A stretch of DNA of 64,000 nt from positions 248,001 through 312,000 of the forward strand of contig BCIM01000011.1 of NCBI GenBank assembly GCA_039545315.1. Reading direction: 5' to 3'. Source of the DNA: Kondoa malvinella (Eukaryota; Basidiomycota; Agaricostilbomycetes; Agaricostilbales; Kondoaceae). A program made the translations under genes and the position numbers. This document shows, piece by piece, positions 33,723-43,402 of the stretch. Under the pieces are notes generated by a model, which worked only from the letters and a program-made list of their open reading frames with translations, was not told the DNA's origin and made no database searches. Numbering within the stretch: position 1 is the stretch's first letter; the number at the start of each line of letters is the position of its first letter.

Positions 33723-34345
33723 TGATGGTCAAGACGAACATGTACCAAGTCATGATGTTGACATAGCGAAAGAGAGCGTGTGACCCGAGGTATAGTGAGC
33801 TCGTGTTGTACACAGGAGCTCAGATGATAGTGCACTGCCCGGAGCCTCTAATGCATCAATGTATGCCATTCGAATGGAATTGAGCACCGCTTTGCATGGT
33901 GTTCGGTATCAAGTGATCGAAGATGCGTCCGGCTTCGGTAAGGCAGTGGACGATGGAAGTTGAGGCTGCACTGGCATGAATATAGACTTCCATTTTGACC
34001 CTTGAGAGGTTCAATGTCAGGCCAGTCAGACAATACTGCCGTTGAACGGACAACTAATGTGCGGGTGAAGCTGCTGTTCAACTGAAGTATACAAATGAAT
34101 ACTGTAGACAGATAGACAAGGGCAGAGACGCTTGATCGCTGACATGAGACTGCACAGCTTGAGGGTCGACAAATTTGCAACACATGGTATATTGACACAA
34201 CAAACGAGTTTCCAATCCTTGATAGGGTAACGGCAGTTCTTCAGTAGCATGTACTTCAGGGATACACATGGCGGTGTCAACTCAAGCCCACAAATGAAAA
34301 TTTTTCCAGGTCTTGCTGTTTGCGTCAAACGATAGACTCCTCAAG
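33723..34345. other. Divergent promoter interval of the HSF-type gene and RLP24
   Basis: The 623 bases hold no convincing gene. A 116-codon minus frame at 33848-34198 has no coding character or family resemblance. The RLP24 side contains the RRPE-like element listed separately. No TATA box is obvious on either side. Confidence 0.5.
34295..34305 (+). promoter_or_regulatory. RRPE-like element upstream of RLP24
   Basis: TGAAAATTTTT lies 41 bases upstream of the RLP24 start codon. It matches the ribosomal RNA processing element (TGAAAATTTT) known from promoters of ribosome-biogenesis genes in ascomycete yeasts. Whether this fungus uses the element is inference; A/T runs of this kind also arise by chance. 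Confidence 0.4.
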
Positions 34346-35354
34346 ATGCGTGTAGGTGAGTGAAAGCATCAGTAATGGTCAAACAGATCATTGTTGAATT
34401 GTTCCGCTCACAGAGGCCTGTTCTTTCTGCTCTGCGCCGCGATATCCAGGTCATGGCAGTAGGTTCTATGCACAGAAGCGCTTCCGACTTTGGGCTGATC
34501 TCTTACTCGCTAGCCATGTTTGTGCGCAACGACGCAAAAGTCTTTCAATTCTGCAGTTCAAAGTGAGTCTTTCTGCCATATCGCTGTGAAGAAATGCTCA
34601 TGTTCGGTTGATAGATGCCATAAAAACTTCAAGTCAGTAGCAGCCTTGGCCAGCGGTATACTGTGATGCTAATGCTACTATACAGGATGAAGCGGAATCC
34701 ACGTAAAGTTCGCTGGACGAAATCTTTCCGCAAAGCAGCGGGCAAGGAAATGGCTATTGTGAGACTCTTCGCCCAAAGGCATTTGATCAGCTACTGATAT
34801 ACATTAGGATTCGACATTGGAATTCGAAAAGAGGCGCAATGTACCGGTCAAATACGACCGAGAGTTGATGCAAGCGACTGTAGCGGCTGTCAAGCGTGTA
34901 GGCGAGATCAAGTCAAAGAGAGAAAAGGCATTCTGGAAAGACAGGTATGCTCTCTCCGTCATTACTATTCTTTGTGCTGAGGACGTCTGGCAGAATGAAC
35001 AAGGACGCAGCACCTTCATTGGCAAGAGATACGCTCGAAGTTTCTCGCGGTCATCATCTTCTCGGTCAAAAACCAACAGAACAAACTCTCAAAGCGCTCG
35101 CAGCGGCAGAGAAACGTTTGGCAGCGAAAGAAGCTCGTCGACAAGCCAGAATCAAAGCCAACCGTTCCAAAGCGGCAGATGCAGCTATGGAAGAGGACGA
35201 AGCGATGGGCGAAGTCAGTTTGGCGGACGCGGTGGCCCAAGCTGTTGTTGCAGAACCGGATCAGAGAGAAAAGATCAAGGTCAAGGTCAAGAGCAAGCCT
35301 TCAAAGAGAAGCGCGTTGGTGCCGAGCGGATCTGGTGGTATGGACATGTCCTAA
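34346..35354 (+). CDS. RLP24: Ribosome biogenesis protein Rlp24 (L24-like placeholder)
   Basis: Rlp24 occupies the eL24 site on pre-60S particles and is released by the AAA ATPase Drg1 (Afg2). Exon 1 is just 10 bases (34346-34355). It joins 34414-34458 to give [18 protein letters not shown], and the next exon reads [20 protein letters not shown]. The four zinc-binding cysteines (CSFC and CSSKC) are intact. [20 protein letters not shown], then [20 protein letters not shown] and [20 protein letters not shown] are near identical to the family. After [10 protein letters not shown] an intron precedes a basic, coiled C-terminal segment that ends SGSGGMDMS at 35354. The family binds and activates Drg1 through its C-terminus. 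Intact. Confidence 0.93.
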
Positions 35355-35586
35355 ACCGGGCAAGATGGTTTGTATATACATATTCTGGGGCTATGCTTTC
35401 GTGCATTGTGAGCTTTCACACTTGCACTCAGCGACTGGTGCTTGACGGACAATTCGCTAGCGCTGTCTGTCTTTCGTTGCATTTCCTCTTTCGTTCCTCT
35501 ATATCTCTCTTCATCTGACACTGTGTTCTTCTCCTGTTTCTCATTCACCCTCGGCGTTTCAGCAAATCAGATTCCCCTCGACGGAA

Positions 35587-35597
35587 GTCACGTAATC
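35587..35597 (+). promoter_or_regulatory. GTCACGTAATC box, copy 1
   Basis: First of three identical 11-mers (GTCACGTAATC) upstream of the repeat-built hydrophilic protein. The CACGTA/TACGTG core is of the kind bound by bZIP or bHLH factors; the binder is unknown. Confidence 0.55.
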
Positions 35598-35733
35598 TTC
35601 AGATTGAGCCAGTCGGCCTCGTTCTCTGTCACTCTTGTCTTGCTTGCTTAATTGGGCAACTCGTGACAGTCTATGAAATCTGCATTGCCCTCTCGTTTGG
35701 AATCTCATCCCGTTGAAGCGCACTGTTCCAAAA

Positions 35734-35744
35734 GTCACGTAATC
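35734..35744 (+). promoter_or_regulatory. GTCACGTAATC box, copy 2
   Basis: Second identical 11-mer, same orientation, 147 bases after the first. Both copies share a preceding AA. Confidence 0.55.
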
Positions 35745-35867
35745 GACTAACAACTCCTATAACGGACTCTTTCTCTTCACTAACACTCTGTCGATTGAAT
35801 ATACGGGATATCGACCATCGGGGCTTGCACATAGCCAATAGTTTCAGCCTGCTGGCCGCAAGTGGCA

Positions 35868-35878
35868 GTCACGTAATC
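35868..35878 (+). promoter_or_regulatory. GTCACGTAATC box, copy 3
   Basis: Third identical 11-mer, same orientation, 134 bases after the second and about 380 bases before the ATG at 36255. Confidence 0.55.
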
Positions 35879-36170
35879 CGCTTTGTTGGTCTCTGCATGG
35901 TCGATTCTGCTTGAATACAAGTCTCGCTGGTCCTGGTGGTTCTGTTTGCGATCGTTCGAAGCCTTCCAGTGGCATCTGTCTACCCCAGAGTATGATGCGA
36001 ATGCGATGTTATGATTCATCGAAGAAAATCATCGTCATGCGATTTGTTGATCGAGGAGATGAAATCAGCATCTTCGGAAATTTCTTCGACTATTTCTTTC
36101 TTCTCTTCATATTCATCTACATGTTCTTGTTCTCAACCAAAACTTTCTTCAAAGCTTTACCTTCAACCAG

Positions 36171-36229
36171 GTAAGCCTCTCCTCTTCTCCCTTTGTGCAC
36201 GGCTAGCTTACATTGCATTGCCTGCTTAG
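36171..36229 (+). other. Probable 5' UTR intron of the hydrophilic repeat gene
   Basis: gtaagcctct...ctgcttag gives a 59-base GT-AG segment right upstream of the ATG at 36255. Exon-like CAACCAG precedes it. No in-frame start upstream would need it, so it would be a leader intron. Called from splice-site quality only. Confidence 0.5.
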
Positions 36230-36254
36230 ACACATTACTTCTACATCTATCGGA

Positions 36255-37175
36255 ATGGCCGCTCGTGACACCAACCCTAACACCAAGACTGCTGAAGGAC
36301 CTTCCAGAGCACAGGATGTATGCTCTTTGTCTTCCTCAGCTGGAACCACGCTCATGTTGCCGCTTTACTTCAGGCCACTGTCCCTCAGAAGGACTTTGCT
36401 GAGCGCCTACCCGGCGTCGATCTATCCGCTGGCGCTACCAAGGGCGAAGCTTCAGACAGTGAGTGTCCATTTAATTGAACAGTATCGGTTTGCTTACTCT
36501 AGTCTCAGAAATCACCGAGGCTTTGAACCGTGGAGCTGGAAACCAGACTGGTAGCGGAGCTGCGCCAGACAACACTCCCGGAGTACGTTCTATCTCTTGC
36601 TTTGCTTTGCATTACACCTGACTTTCTGTGCAGTCCAAGGTTCCTACCGGTCCAAGTGCAGAACAGGATGCTACGAGAAACCAGAAAGATTTCGTCAACC
36701 GTCTTGGTGCATCTGACCAGCTTCCTGAGGGAGCCACTAAGTAAGCCGAACTTTTTCCTCCTTGTCGATACACATTGACATTTGACGCAGGGGTCAGGCT
36801 TCAGACGTCATCAGCTCCAACTTGAACTCTGGCAACACCGGTGGATCAGGAGCTGCTCCAGAGTAAGTTCCATTTCTTCATACTCGATACCTGCTCACGC
36901 ATTCTTCATCAGCACTACTCCTGGCAATGTCAAGCCCACTGGTCCTTCAGCTGAACAGCCAGCTACCAGGAACCGTCCGTTGGCATGTCTATCCCTTCAC
37001 AATCGTATACTGACTGTTGCGTGCAGAAAAGGACTTCATTGAGCGCCTCGGCGAGCAGGTCCCTGCTGAAGCTACCAAGGGAGAGGCGTAAGTCTGCAGC
37101 TGTTTTCATCAACAGTCCGCTTTGCTCATGTTTAATCTTAGTTCCAACATCATCAGCTCTCGCACAGGCAACTAG
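36255..37175 (+). CDS. Hydrophilic repeat protein of unknown family
   Basis: I do not recognise a named family. Splicing seven short exons gives about 180 residues starting MAARDTNPNTKTAEGPSRAQ. Three related units follow: DATVPQKDFAERLPG, then DATRNQKDFVNRLGA, then PATRNQKDFIERLGE, each leading to ATKGEAS or ATKGQAS and an SDVIS/SDIS/SNIIS end. Linkers read like PTGPSAEQ and GGSGAAPD. The protein is almost free of aromatic residues apart from the F of QKDF, lacks cysteine, and is rich in G, A, T, N, D and S. It has no signal peptide or membrane segment and looks like a soluble, disordered, hydrophilin-like stress protein. One donor is gtccgt rather than gtaagt/gtgagt, and it is confirmed because only that site restores NQKDF. 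The stop is at 37175 after SSRTGN. The function is unknown; a stress role is inference. Confidence 0.75.
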
Positions 37176-38060
37176 AAGTAGAGTCGAAGAGTAGAACTTG
37201 TCGACCTTGATAGGCCTGGCCTTCACCCAAAAATGCATTGTATATAACTTGCAATTGATCATTACAGATCTGAAGCTGCCAGAGACGTACTATGGACATT
37301 CAGTATGCATTAAATCATTAAGCTTGCTGAGAAAAACCGAAACAGACTTTGATCAGCCCTGTACCTCGTCAGCCTTTACTGTCTTGCGCCCAAACGCGAG
37401 TCGATGGCACTTGGTCTTGTGTTTCAGCCAGTCTGCGAGCTGGTATTGGAGTGACGCCGTACAAAAACCGCAAATATTGGCAAGGCGAGCAAGGCTTTGC
37501 TTATGTGATGCATCGTCATGACCGGTCGACTTCTCTGTGCCGGAGAGGGCTGGTGTGTATGAAGTGGTGCGATTGCAAGTGAGATCCGTATCACAGGACG
37601 ACAATACACAGCGCGCTTTGTCCAGGTTGTCATGTGGACCATGCTGGTGTAACCTTCGGAAATCATTGTACCGTCTGGTTGCATGTCCCGGTGATCGGAT
37701 GCCGCTGTTGCTTCCTGACAGCCATAGCGAAGCAAAGATGTCTGTAGACGCCCTCGTTCCTCACTCTCCGTTGCTTCCTGTACATTCAGTCGTGCCAGGA
37801 TTCTTGATACCTCGCTGCGATTTGCAAATTTGCAACGCCGCGTTTGCCTTGATTCTTTCTACCTTTATCGTCCATAATAGCTATACCGCTATTATACTGT
37901 GCAATGTCGCCTGGAGAGATAGCAAGGGCCGCCGCATGCTGCAACTCCACTCACTTCGGCTGTCGGATGACGAAGCACATCTGTGTATATTTATGCGACT
38001 GAACTCTTGCTCCTCAACCGTTCCCGTTTTCTATTCCATCTCATCCAAGGAATTATCAAC
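37176..38060. other. 885-bp gene-free interval upstream of the alcohol dehydrogenase
   Basis: A 193-codon plus-strand frame (37537-38118) overlaps the dehydrogenase first exon in another frame. Its cysteine/serine-rich content and lack of conservation argue against it. A tatattta element near 37985, about 75 bases before the ATG at 38061, is a plausible TATA box. Nothing else is supported. Confidence 0.55.
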
Positions 38061-39855
38061 ATGTCATCGGACAAAGGCACAGGCTGGGCAGCTTTCGACA
38101 AAGATTCCGTCAAGGTGAGACATTGATGCTGCACTTTTGGAGAACTGTCGCTTATCGCTTCGACAGGGCAACTTCAAGAGGCACGAGTATGACCTCAAAA
38201 CTTGGATGGAGGACGATGTAGAGATCAAAATCACTCATTGCGGTGTGCGTCATTCCGAACAGCTCCTCTGGTTACTCTCCTCCAACACTTATATCTAGAT
38301 CTGTGCAAGTGACTTGCACACCGCCAGTGCTGGCTGGGGAGAGCCTGCTGGTGAGTTTCACGGTGCGCTGCTTCATTGACCGTTACTAACGGTACTTTAG
38401 GTGGATTCCCTCAAGTCGTACGTTGATAAGGACAAGCTGGTCAGCCCATGCTCACACATCCTCAGGTTGGCCACGAAATCGTCGGCTATGCTACTCGAGT
38501 TGGCAAAGATGTCAAGCACGTCAAGGTAAGATACCTTGTTCTGCTTTGACTGCCAGCCTTATCTATAACTAGGTCGGCGACCTTGTTGGTGTTGGAGCTC
38601 AATCAGACAGCTGCGGAGGTGAATGTCAATTCACCATACATGTCGTCCTTCAGGCTAACACTGAGATGGTCAGAATGCCCTCAATGCAAGAACCAGTCAG
38701 TTCAATGCTGTTCTCTCAATCTGGTAGCTTACCTCATCCACAGCCGTGCTCCCTACTGCGACAACGGACAGACTGGTACATACTCTGGCATCTACGGCAA
38801 AGGCGCAGCCAAGGGATGCAAATCTTGGGGAGGTTACGCTGACGTTTCGCGTGTTCCTGGCGCTTTCGTTCTCAAGATCCCTGATGGATTAGACCCTGCC
38901 AGTGCTGCTCCTCTGTAAGCTTCCTATTTGACCCACTCCTGATCTTTGGCTGATCGGAATCAGGCTTTGCGGTGGTGTCACCGGTATGCGATCCTGTTCG
39001 CATGACTTCTTTGGCTCACTTCTCTGCAGTCTACTCGCCTCTGAAGCAGTACGGCGCCGGAACTACCGCAAAGGATGTCGGTATCATCGGAATCGGAGGA
39101 CTGGTATGTCCACCCTAGCTATCAAGAACTCGTCTGACTATAGTCTAGGGTCACTTTGGGTTGATGTTTGCAAAAGCTCTCGGAGCCAACGTCACTGCCA
39201 TCTCTCACTCGCACAGCAAAGAAGAGGGCGAGTCTTTTTTCTTCCACCAAGTCTATGTCAGCTAATTTTGCATCTCAGACGCAAAGAAGATGGGCGCATC
39301 TCGTTTCATTGCTACTGGCTCTGGCGATGACAAGGAATTCGCTCCCTACAAGCGGTCTTTAGACTTGATTGTCGCTACTACCAATGCCGCAGACATGCCT
39401 TTGCTCGGCTACTTGTCTCTTCTTCGTCCAGGAGGAAGTTTGATCCTTGTTGGTGCTCGTGAGTCTCAGTCTTCATACAGTGAGTTCTCGCTGATCTGTA
39501 TGTATAGCCGAAAAGCCATTGCCTTGTATGTCAGAGCTAGATTACCTTTTGACAGAACTGACAGTTATTGGCAGCTTTCCCGGCTTTCCCTCTCTTATTG
39601 AACAACGTTCACATCGGAGGAAGTGGTAAGCTGCTTTGTCGACGGCTTGACTCGATTCAGCACTAATGACAATTTATAGCTATCGGTGACCCAAGCGTAA
39701 TCAAAGAAATGCTCGAGCTCGCTGTTGAAAAGAAGGTGCAGCCTTGGATCATCAAGCGCCCTATGGACGATGTCAACAAGGCTGTTCCTGACATGCTGGA
39801 CGGCAAGGCTCGTTACCGTTACGTCTTGGTCAACGAGAAGAACGGCGGAAAGTAA
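38061..39855 (+). CDS. NADP-dependent zinc alcohol dehydrogenase, cinnamyl/Adh6 type
   Basis: This is a medium-chain dehydrogenase that reduces aldehydes with NADPH. The start is MSSDKGTGWAAFDKDSVKG. The catalytic zinc site is ITHCGICASDLHTASAGWGE followed by VVGHEIVGYATRVG. Four structural-zinc cysteines are rebuilt across a 22-base exon as SCGECPQCKNHRAPYCDNGQ. YSGIYGKGAAKGCKSWGGYA, LLCGGVTVYSPLKQYGAG, and the Rossmann motif GIIGIGGLGHFGLMFAKALG follow, with SHSHSK after the second strand favouring NADP. The end, KKVQPWIIKRPMDDVNKAVP to NEKNGGK, stops at 39855. About nine introns are inferred, including two very close together in the structural-zinc lobe. Substrate cannot be told from the sequence. 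Confidence 0.93.
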
Positions 39856-40006
39856 AAAGCAAGCTTTGTTAGAGGCTTTGTGTGCAAATAAAAGGGCTTT
39901 GGCAATGCATTAGAACTTCATTTACATCATCGTCACGCATCCATCTCTGTTGTTTGTCGTTTGACCTGTGACGACGGTTTCGAGATACCCGACACTTTGT
40001 TATACC

Positions 40007-40855
40007 ATGACCCGGCGGGACTTCGAGCTACCAGACACAAAGAAGCCTATCCAATGCGCTGTTCACGAGGCAGAAGAGGTCGATGTGTCAAAACCGATCG
40101 TTTGCCTATCGCACGGAGCTGGAGGCACGATGGATTCGCCTGCAATGGCTGAATGGATCTCTGCTACCTCTCAATCGACCTCAGTGGCAGCCTTTAACGG
40201 TAACATGAATCTCAAAAGCCGCGTCAAACACTTCCGAGCGCTAGTCGAGCATCTCCAAGCAGAATCACCTGAAAGACCTATCATCCTCGGAGGTCGCTCT
40301 ATGGGCTCTCGCGCTGCTGTTACGCTATACAACGACACGCCCAACCTTAGCAAGCGTTTAATATTACAGTCTTATCCTTTGAAGAACCAGAAACCAGATC
40401 CATCTCGTGCTGAGCTGCTACGCGCTATACCAGAGCATTGCAAAGTACTCTTCATCATTGGTTCAAGGGATTCGATGTGCCCGTTAGATCAGCTAGCACA
40501 AGTCAGATCAGAGATGAAGGCGGAATCTTGGTTGATCCTGATGGAAGGTGCCAATCATGGGGTGGAAGTGCTTGGAGGAAAGACAGCGACTAGTTCGATG
40601 CGGCAGAAAGCAGGGGAGCTGGCTGCTGAATGGGCTATTGCAGAGACACTGCCGCAACACAGGGAGGGCGAGCTTTCTTGGGTAGAGGAAGAGGCAAAGT
40701 GGTCGGGCTGGATGGAACAATTGCCTGCTGAGGACGCTGCTGAAGAGACAGAGGCACAAAACGATGAAGAGCTAGCAACGTTAAAGAAACGCGCGGCTGC
40801 AGATACATCACCTGATTCGGAGCAACCCAAATGGACAAAGCGAACAAAGAAGTAA
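40007..40855 (+). CDS. Alpha/beta hydrolase of the KANL3/Tex30 type
   Basis: A single-exon gene of 282 residues, one of the few without introns here. The ATG at 40007 gives MTRRDFELPDTKKPIQC; the frame is open a little upstream but lacks another ATG. The fold motifs are SHGAGGTMDSPAMAEW (oxyanion loop), ILGGRSMGSRAAV with the nucleophile serine, IGSRDSMCPLDQLAQV with the acid, and MEGANHGVEVLGG with the histidine. These match the KANL3/Tex30 hydrolase group, whose substrates are unknown. The C-terminus is acidic then basic (DTSPDSEQPKWTKRTKK), resembling a nuclear localisation tail. No signal peptide. Confidence 0.85.
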   Translation: MTRRDFELPDTKKPIQCAVHEAEEVDVSKPIVCLSHGAGGTMDSPAMAEWISATSQSTSVAAFNGNMNLKSRVKHFRALVEHLQAESPERPIILGGRSMGSRAAVTLYNDTPNLSKRLILQSYPLKNQKPDPSRAELLRAIPEHCKVLFIIGSRDSMCPLDQLAQVRSEMKAESWLILMEGANHGVEVLGGKTATSSMRQKAGELAAEWAIAETLPQHREGELSWVEEEAKWSGWMEQLPAEDAAEETEAQNDEELATLKKRAAADTSPDSEQPKWTKRTKK

Positions 40856-41321
40856 AAGAGTAATATATTGAGAAGCATGCAAACGTCTTGAAGAGCTCGC
40901 TCCGTAGCGCTCAATGGTATCTGGGTGTTCCATGCACAGTAGCTATCGCAGCTTTCTCGAAAAAGGCCGAGATCGATCCAGAGACTTTGAGCTGCTGAGT
41001 TGTGGCCAGCCCGCAGCCAGTGAATGTACGGCCTTGATTACTTGCAGCCGAGACACTTCAGGATGTTATAACAGCGCAACGATTTCGATGGCCTAAACCA
41101 CGACATTTCGCTCTACCATTTGACTTGCTTGAGTGGACATCTACTGTAGTATAGGAACAAGGATGGCCGTGTGGAGCTGTTTGACACCAAAGCCTCCGGA
41201 ATGCGGCTGGCGCTTAGGCGACAAGAAATTGCAAACACAAGAATAGCCCTGCAACATCAGAAGCAGACAGAAGGCAGTACGTGAACAGCGTGGGCTGTAT
41301 CTTGTGGCGTCCACTCCCAGA
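40856..41321. other. 466-bp gene-free interval
   Basis: Lies between the hydrolase stop and the PAP2 protein start. Short frames on both strands have no recognisable content. It holds the hydrolase 3' end and the PAP2 promoter; I see no clear TATA box, repeat or RNA gene. Confidence 0.5.
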
Positions 41322-42853
41322 ATGGCCATGTCGTCGTTGCTGTCGAAGCAAGTAGTCGAACCGGTCAGTCTCAAGTTCGGACATGGACAGGAAGCTCACT
41401 GTGGACTGAATAGGCTCTGGTAGTCGTCCTCTTTGGAGCGAGTATATGGCTGAACAGAAGCAAGAAGCGTCCGTATGACTTGGCTAAGCCTACCGAGGCA
41501 GCAGAGTCGAGTCGGACTTGCAAGGTGTTTGGTGTAGAGGTTGTGAGACCGGATACAAGAGTTTTCGCGGATCGTGCAGTATCCAGAGTACTAGCTAGGT
41601 AAGCTCCTGTCGTTCTGCATGATAAGGAGCTAATCCTATCGAAAAGATTTCCTTACATCTTCGAAGCCATCTACTGGCTTCTCATGTACGTCGAGGAGGT
41701 TTAAGCTGCTTCAAACAAGGCTGATCAACCGCTTGACACAGCTACTTTATCTATCAAAGCGGTCGCGGAGTCGTAGCGCTCTCGTTTAATGAAGAAACGC
41801 CGCCAGTCGCGTAAGCTATTGCCTTCTGTCCGGACCTCTGGAGCTGACGCATAGGGCAGACGCGCGCATGGGATCCAGGTGCTGCAATTAGAGCAGAAGC
41901 TGGGTATACAGATCGAAAACGGGATGCAGGACTGGGCCCTCTCGCATCCTCTCATCGTGACTATTTTCAACAAAATGTACTCGTGGATCCATATACCTGG
42001 TACGATTTTGTGTACGAGATCATCTTCATAGCTCATTGTCTTTATTGCAGGAACCATAGCCTTCTTTGGATATTTTTATCACGTGAGTTCTAGACAGCCG
42101 CGTGGTCGCAACCTGAGTGCCGACTCAACTTGCAGACGCAAAGCTTCGCCAACTTTGCTAATGTGCGAAGGACAATGGCCGTGTCCAACTTGATCGCCTT
42201 CGTTGGTTTTACTTTATATCCAACTATGCCGCCTCGACTTGTATGTTCTTGTAACAGTCAATACTGTTCCAGTCTCACTTTCACATATCAGCTACCTGCG
42301 AGATTTGGCTTTGTCGATACGATACATCGATCGCACGCAGTCAGCGTATGGAACAGTAAGCGATTTCAGGTAAGCCATCTCCTTAGCACATATCGACATA
42401 TGCTAAGTAAGAGCGCGAAGAATCCTTACGCAGCTATGCCCAGCTTGCACTTTGGTTATGCTTGGATCATTGGCATTTCGCTCTTCTTGCACGCAAAGCA
42501 TTTTCGTGGTCGACTCAATTTTTTGGCACTGCTTTACCCACTCGCTATTCTTTTGGCCATCATAGTGACTGCGAATCACTATCTCCTCGATGCGGTATGG
42601 TATATATACTTGTGTTCGAAAGGCACTGCTGAACTGCTCTCAACAGCTTGCTGGCTACCTCGTCACAGCAATGGCTTTCAGGACCAATACCTTGTTGCTC
42701 AACTTTATCATTGTTGAAGATTGGATCTTGTATGCTTTGCGTATACACAAGCCAGACCCGAGTGATGACTTGGACTCGGCGCACGACTTTGGTGATATGG
42801 AGCAGCAGCGGGATTTCTCTAGACCTGCTTTAGTGCGGCATACGACTGCATGA
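41322..42853 (+). CDS. PAP2-superfamily membrane protein (inositolphosphotransferase-like)
   Basis: MAMSSLLSKQVVEPALVVVL starts with a membrane segment, then VRPDTRVFADRAVSRVLARF and YIFEAIYWLLIYFIYQSGRG. HGIQVLQLEQKLGIQIENGM leads to WIHIPGTIAFFGYFYH, which is hydrophobic. VSNLIAFVGFTLYPTMPPRL precedes NPYAAMPSLHFGYAWIIG, the phosphatase/phosphotransferase histidine motif, and TANHYLLDALAGYLVT holds the second catalytic histidine. These are hallmarks of the PAP2_3 group, related to inositol phosphorylceramide synthase Aur1. Around nine introns are inferred. The stop is at 42853 after RPALVRHTTA. Lipid phosphatase and inositolphosphotransferase activities are both possible. It is not clearly Aur1 itself, as the family-specific C-terminus is not evident. 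Confidence 0.8.
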
Positions 42854-43402
42854 TTAGATAGCAATCGATGTGTAGCCTTCCGCTCGAAAGTCCGCACGGA
42901 TCTCGACTACCACTGCGGGCAAGAGCATGTCCCACGGGATGTCGGGACGTCCTGTCCCACGGTACATTTGTAACTCATGGGTCATGCAAGGTAACCCTAG
43001 GTAACGTCCGGAGGGTGGGACAGCAGCCGCGACAGGACATCCCGCCATCGGACGGGACATGCCGCTGCCCACAGTGTAACGACTAGCGTTGCCAATCCTG
43101 ATCTTCCACAACCACGATCTGCTTTGTCCTCAAGATCCAGCAGAAGCTCTGTATATCAAATCACAAGAGACCTCGAACCACAGCAGTCAAGCGGCGTTAT
43201 CACAAGAGACTGCTGAAGAGATTCGAGCACACAGAAACTTGCGCAGCTGAAGATGGAACCTAGTCACTAGAGGCTGAACAAGCGCGACGAGGCAGGCACA
43301 TCAGGGAGTGACAAAACGCTTGTCAGAATACATCACCCGTCAACCTAGCTAGTACAGAGTCAAACCCAAATTGTCCAGTTTCAGCCCTTTTGCCCACTCG
43401 AC
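42854..43402. other. 549-bp intergenic interval containing a MITE-like element
   Basis: No gene is seen. Apart from the 170-bp inverted-repeat element at 42910-43079, it contains unremarkable sequence up to the 3' end of the monooxygenase at 43403. Confidence 0.6.
42910..43079. mobile_element. MITE-like non-autonomous inverted-repeat element
   Basis: The left end reads CCACTGCGGGCAAGAGCATG and the inverted right end TTACACTGTGGGCAGCGGCA. Both continue into CATGTCCC, then GATG-CGGGA-GTCCTGTC, so imperfect arms of about 50-60 bases face each other around a centre with GGTAACCCTAGGTAAC. The hexamer CGACTA occurs immediately outside both ends (42904-42909 and 43080-43085), as expected of a target-site duplication. 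There is no open frame. The outermost two or three bases of the arms do not pair, so ends are approximate and an assignment to a superfamily is not possible. Confidence 0.55.

Larger units (their letters stand above)
35355..36254. other. 900-bp intergenic region with promoter of the repeat protein
   Basis: No gene is supported here; the short frames lack conservation. The region carries three exact copies of an 11-mer, listed separately, and T/C-rich tracts near 36070-36180. A good GT-AG intron at 36171-36229 (donor gtaagc, acceptor cttag) ends 25 bases before the next ATG and is probably a 5' UTR intron of the gene at 36255. Confidence 0.55.

Noticed and set aside
33848..34198. A 116-codon minus-strand frame between the HSF-type gene and RLP24
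   Set aside because: No family resemblance or coding rhythm, and it lies in a shared promoter.
37537..38118. A 193-codon plus-strand frame overlapping the alcohol dehydrogenase start
   Set aside because: It overlaps the well-supported first exon in a different frame and has no recognisable content.
42870..43100. GC-rich inverted repeats at 42.9-43.1 kb as a CRISPR array or rRNA spacer
   Set aside because: There are two facing arms, not evenly spaced direct repeats, and no rRNA sequence; a MITE explains them better.
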